Assembly (NCBI GenBank): GCA_027310325.1
Contig: DAIDBB010000390.1
Coordinates: forward strand, 1-6,992
Direction of reading: 5' to 3'
Origin: a bacterium
GTDB lineage: Bacteria > Desulfobacterota > GWC2-55-46
DNA length: 6,992 nt
Under the pieces are notes generated by a model. The model searched no databases. It had not been told where the DNA came from and saw only the letters and a program-made list of their open reading frames with translations. Positions 6,011 through 6,992 of the stretch are shown here, one piece after another; position 1 is the stretch's first letter, and every line of letters begins with the position of its first letter. A program made the translations under genes and the position numbers.

Positions 6011-6919
6011 ATGGAAAATCCGGCTGTTGAAAAGACATTGAGGGAAAAGGCCAGGGAGCTACTCTCCACGGGGGCCGTAAAGGTAGTTATCGGCTACGGG
6101 TGGAATAGGTCTAAGACCCGCACCACCCCGGTCTTCATAACGAAGGCCGAGGACGCGGACAGGCTCGTCTTCAATCCGCTCTGCGTAAATAACCTCTCGG
6201 TTTATCTGACGAGGAAGTTCAAGGAGATCCAGGCGCTCGGCAGGCCCGCCATCGTCGCCAAGGGGTGCGACATAAAAAATATCCTCGTCCTCATCTCGGA
6301 GGCGCAGGTAAAAAGGGAGAACGTATTCATAATAGGCATGACCTGCGACGGCACCGTCTACAGGCAGGAGCTCTGGAAAGGGGAACTCATCCCCCAAATA
6401 ATGCCCACGAAGTGCCACAACTGCGACGTGAGGAACCCGCACGTCTCCGACTTTGTAATAGGCGAAAGGTCGGACTTCGTCCCGCCGGAGGCGCCCACGG
6501 GCATGGTATTCGATAAAATTAAGGAACTCGACTCGAGGGACGCGGCCGGGAGGTGGGACTTCTGGGTAAAGGAGTTCTCGCGCTGCATAAAGTGCTACGC
6601 GTGCAGGCAGGTCTGCTCGCTCTGCTACTGCGAGCGGTGCATAACCGAAAAGAACATGCCCCAGTGGATAGAGACCTCGGCGCACCCGCGGGGGAACCTC
6701 TCGTGGAACTTGACGCGCGCCATGCACCTCGTCGGAAGGTGCACGTTCTGCGGCGAGTGCGAGAGGGCCTGCCCGGTTAATATCCCCCTTAATCTTCTGA
6801 ATCAGAAGCTCATAATGACGGTAAAGGACGCGTTCGATTATAAATCCGGTTACGATGAGAAGGTCCACCCGCCTTTGATAGTATTTAAGCCGGATGATAA
6901 GGAGAACTTCATAAAGTGA
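6011..6919 (+). CDS. 4Fe-4S dicluster protein with FrhB/FdhB-like N-terminal part, Hdr-associated
   Basis: This 302-residue soluble iron-sulfur protein is probably an electron-transfer partner of HdrA-MvhD. Residues about 10-140 resemble the C-terminal domain of the F420 hydrogenase/formate dehydrogenase beta family (FrhB/FdhB), with PAIVAKGCDIKNILVLI (79-95), VFIIGMTCDG (105-114) and CHNCDVRNP (135-143). Cys86, 112, 135 and 138 could ligate a cluster, as in that family. Residues 190-260 hold two ferredoxin-type motifs: Cys192/195/198/202, with further Cys205/207/210 close by, and Cys244/247/250/254-Pro. The ending (HPPLIVFKPDDKENFIK) looks natural. No complete FrhB FAD/F420-binding region can be confirmed by eye. 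ATG 6011 lacks a well-spaced Shine-Dalgarno; the nearest AGGA is at 5991-5994, 16 nt upstream. The gene lies 51 bp after the HicB-like gene and is followed within 3 bp by a truncated R1 repeat. The exact redox partner is unknown. Confidence 0.85.
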   Translation: MENPAVEKTLREKARELLSTGAVKVVIGYGWNRSKTRTTPVFITKAEDADRLVFNPLCVNNLSVYLTRKFKEIQALGRPAIVAKGCDIKNILVLISEAQVKRENVFIIGMTCDGTVYRQELWKGELIPQIMPTKCHNCDVRNPHVSDFVIGERSDFVPPEAPTGMVFDKIKELDSRDAAGRWDFWVKEFSRCIKCYACRQVCSLCYCERCITEKNMPQWIETSAHPRGNLSWNLTRAMHLVGRCTFCGECERACPVNIPLNLLNQKLIMTVKDAFDYKSGYDEKVHPPLIVFKPDDKENFIK

Positions 6920-6921
6920 CA

Positions 6922-6982
6922 TTTATGCTCAATAACGCCCCATCTGCGTCAGGGCTGTGTCTTTAAGAAAATCCCATGGGGC
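6922..6982. repeat. R1 palindromic repeat, truncated copy c
   Basis: The left end repeats copy a: TTTATGCTC, then ATAACGCCCCATCTGCG and CAGGGC. It then diverges from the core after about 34 bp and lacks the GTAC-centred hairpin and the right arm. What follows still closes a new hairpin: GCCCCAT (6937-6943) pairs perfectly with ATGGGGC (6976-6982). It starts 2 bp after the stop of the preceding gene. The last ten bases of the window (AGGGGTGAAC) could be a ribosome-binding site or GTG start for a following gene, but this cannot be decided here. Confidence 0.7.
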
Positions 6983-6992
6983 AGGGGTGAAC

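Noticed and set aside
6059..6922. Long open frame on the minus strand (287 codons) opposite the 302-residue iron-sulfur protein
   Set aside because: Its translation is rich in Arg/Pro/Ala/Leu repeats with no family motif, while the plus strand has intact ferredoxin motifs; it is a codon-composition shadow.

Overview
The window reads as part of the chromosome of an anaerobic bacterium, most likely a Desulfobacterota (former Deltaproteobacteria) or Nitrospirota-like lineage. This placement is inferred from gene content, from the style of the intergenic palindromes, and from a GC-rich coding style that nevertheless prefers ATA for Ile and AGG for Arg. No marker gene fixes the taxonomy. All genes are on the + strand and are laid out like one long transcription unit.

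Layout: the 3' part of a two-subunit class I fumarate hydratase alpha chain (1-609, its start lies before the window); the beta chain (783-1355); hdrC (1345-1752, overlapping the beta chain); hdrB (1925-2812); hdrA (2960-4933); mvhD (5243-5716); a 74-residue HicB-like protein (5735-5959); and a 302-residue iron-sulfur protein with an FrhB-like N-terminal part and two ferredoxin-type cluster motifs (6011-6919). The window ends just after a truncated repeat, and the next gene is not visible.

Functionally, HdrA (FAD plus several [4Fe-4S] clusters), HdrB (two CCG domains), HdrC (two [4Fe-4S]) and MvhD ([2Fe-2S]) make the soluble heterodisulfide-reductase-like core known in other organisms for flavin-based electron bifurcation. 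No hydrogenase or formate dehydrogenase catalytic subunit is seen, so the FrhB-like protein is the best candidate in the window for an electron-entry or electron-exit module. Fumarase (fumarate + water to malate) sits upstream, and hdrC translation appears to start from a Shine-Dalgarno inside the fumarase beta gene, which links central carbon metabolism to this redox complex.

Every large gap between genes is filled by imperfect palindromes of three families: R1 (1757-1882, 4939-5057 and a truncated copy 6922-6982), R2 (617-697 and 5112-5205) and R3 (2822-2904). The two full R1 copies have different outer-end sequences, but each is perfectly self-complementary. The R2 copy before mvhD lies between two near-copies of the mvhD ribosome-binding site and start codon, suggesting that the gene's 5' end was rebuilt. 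These intergenic structures are the least ordinary part of the window.
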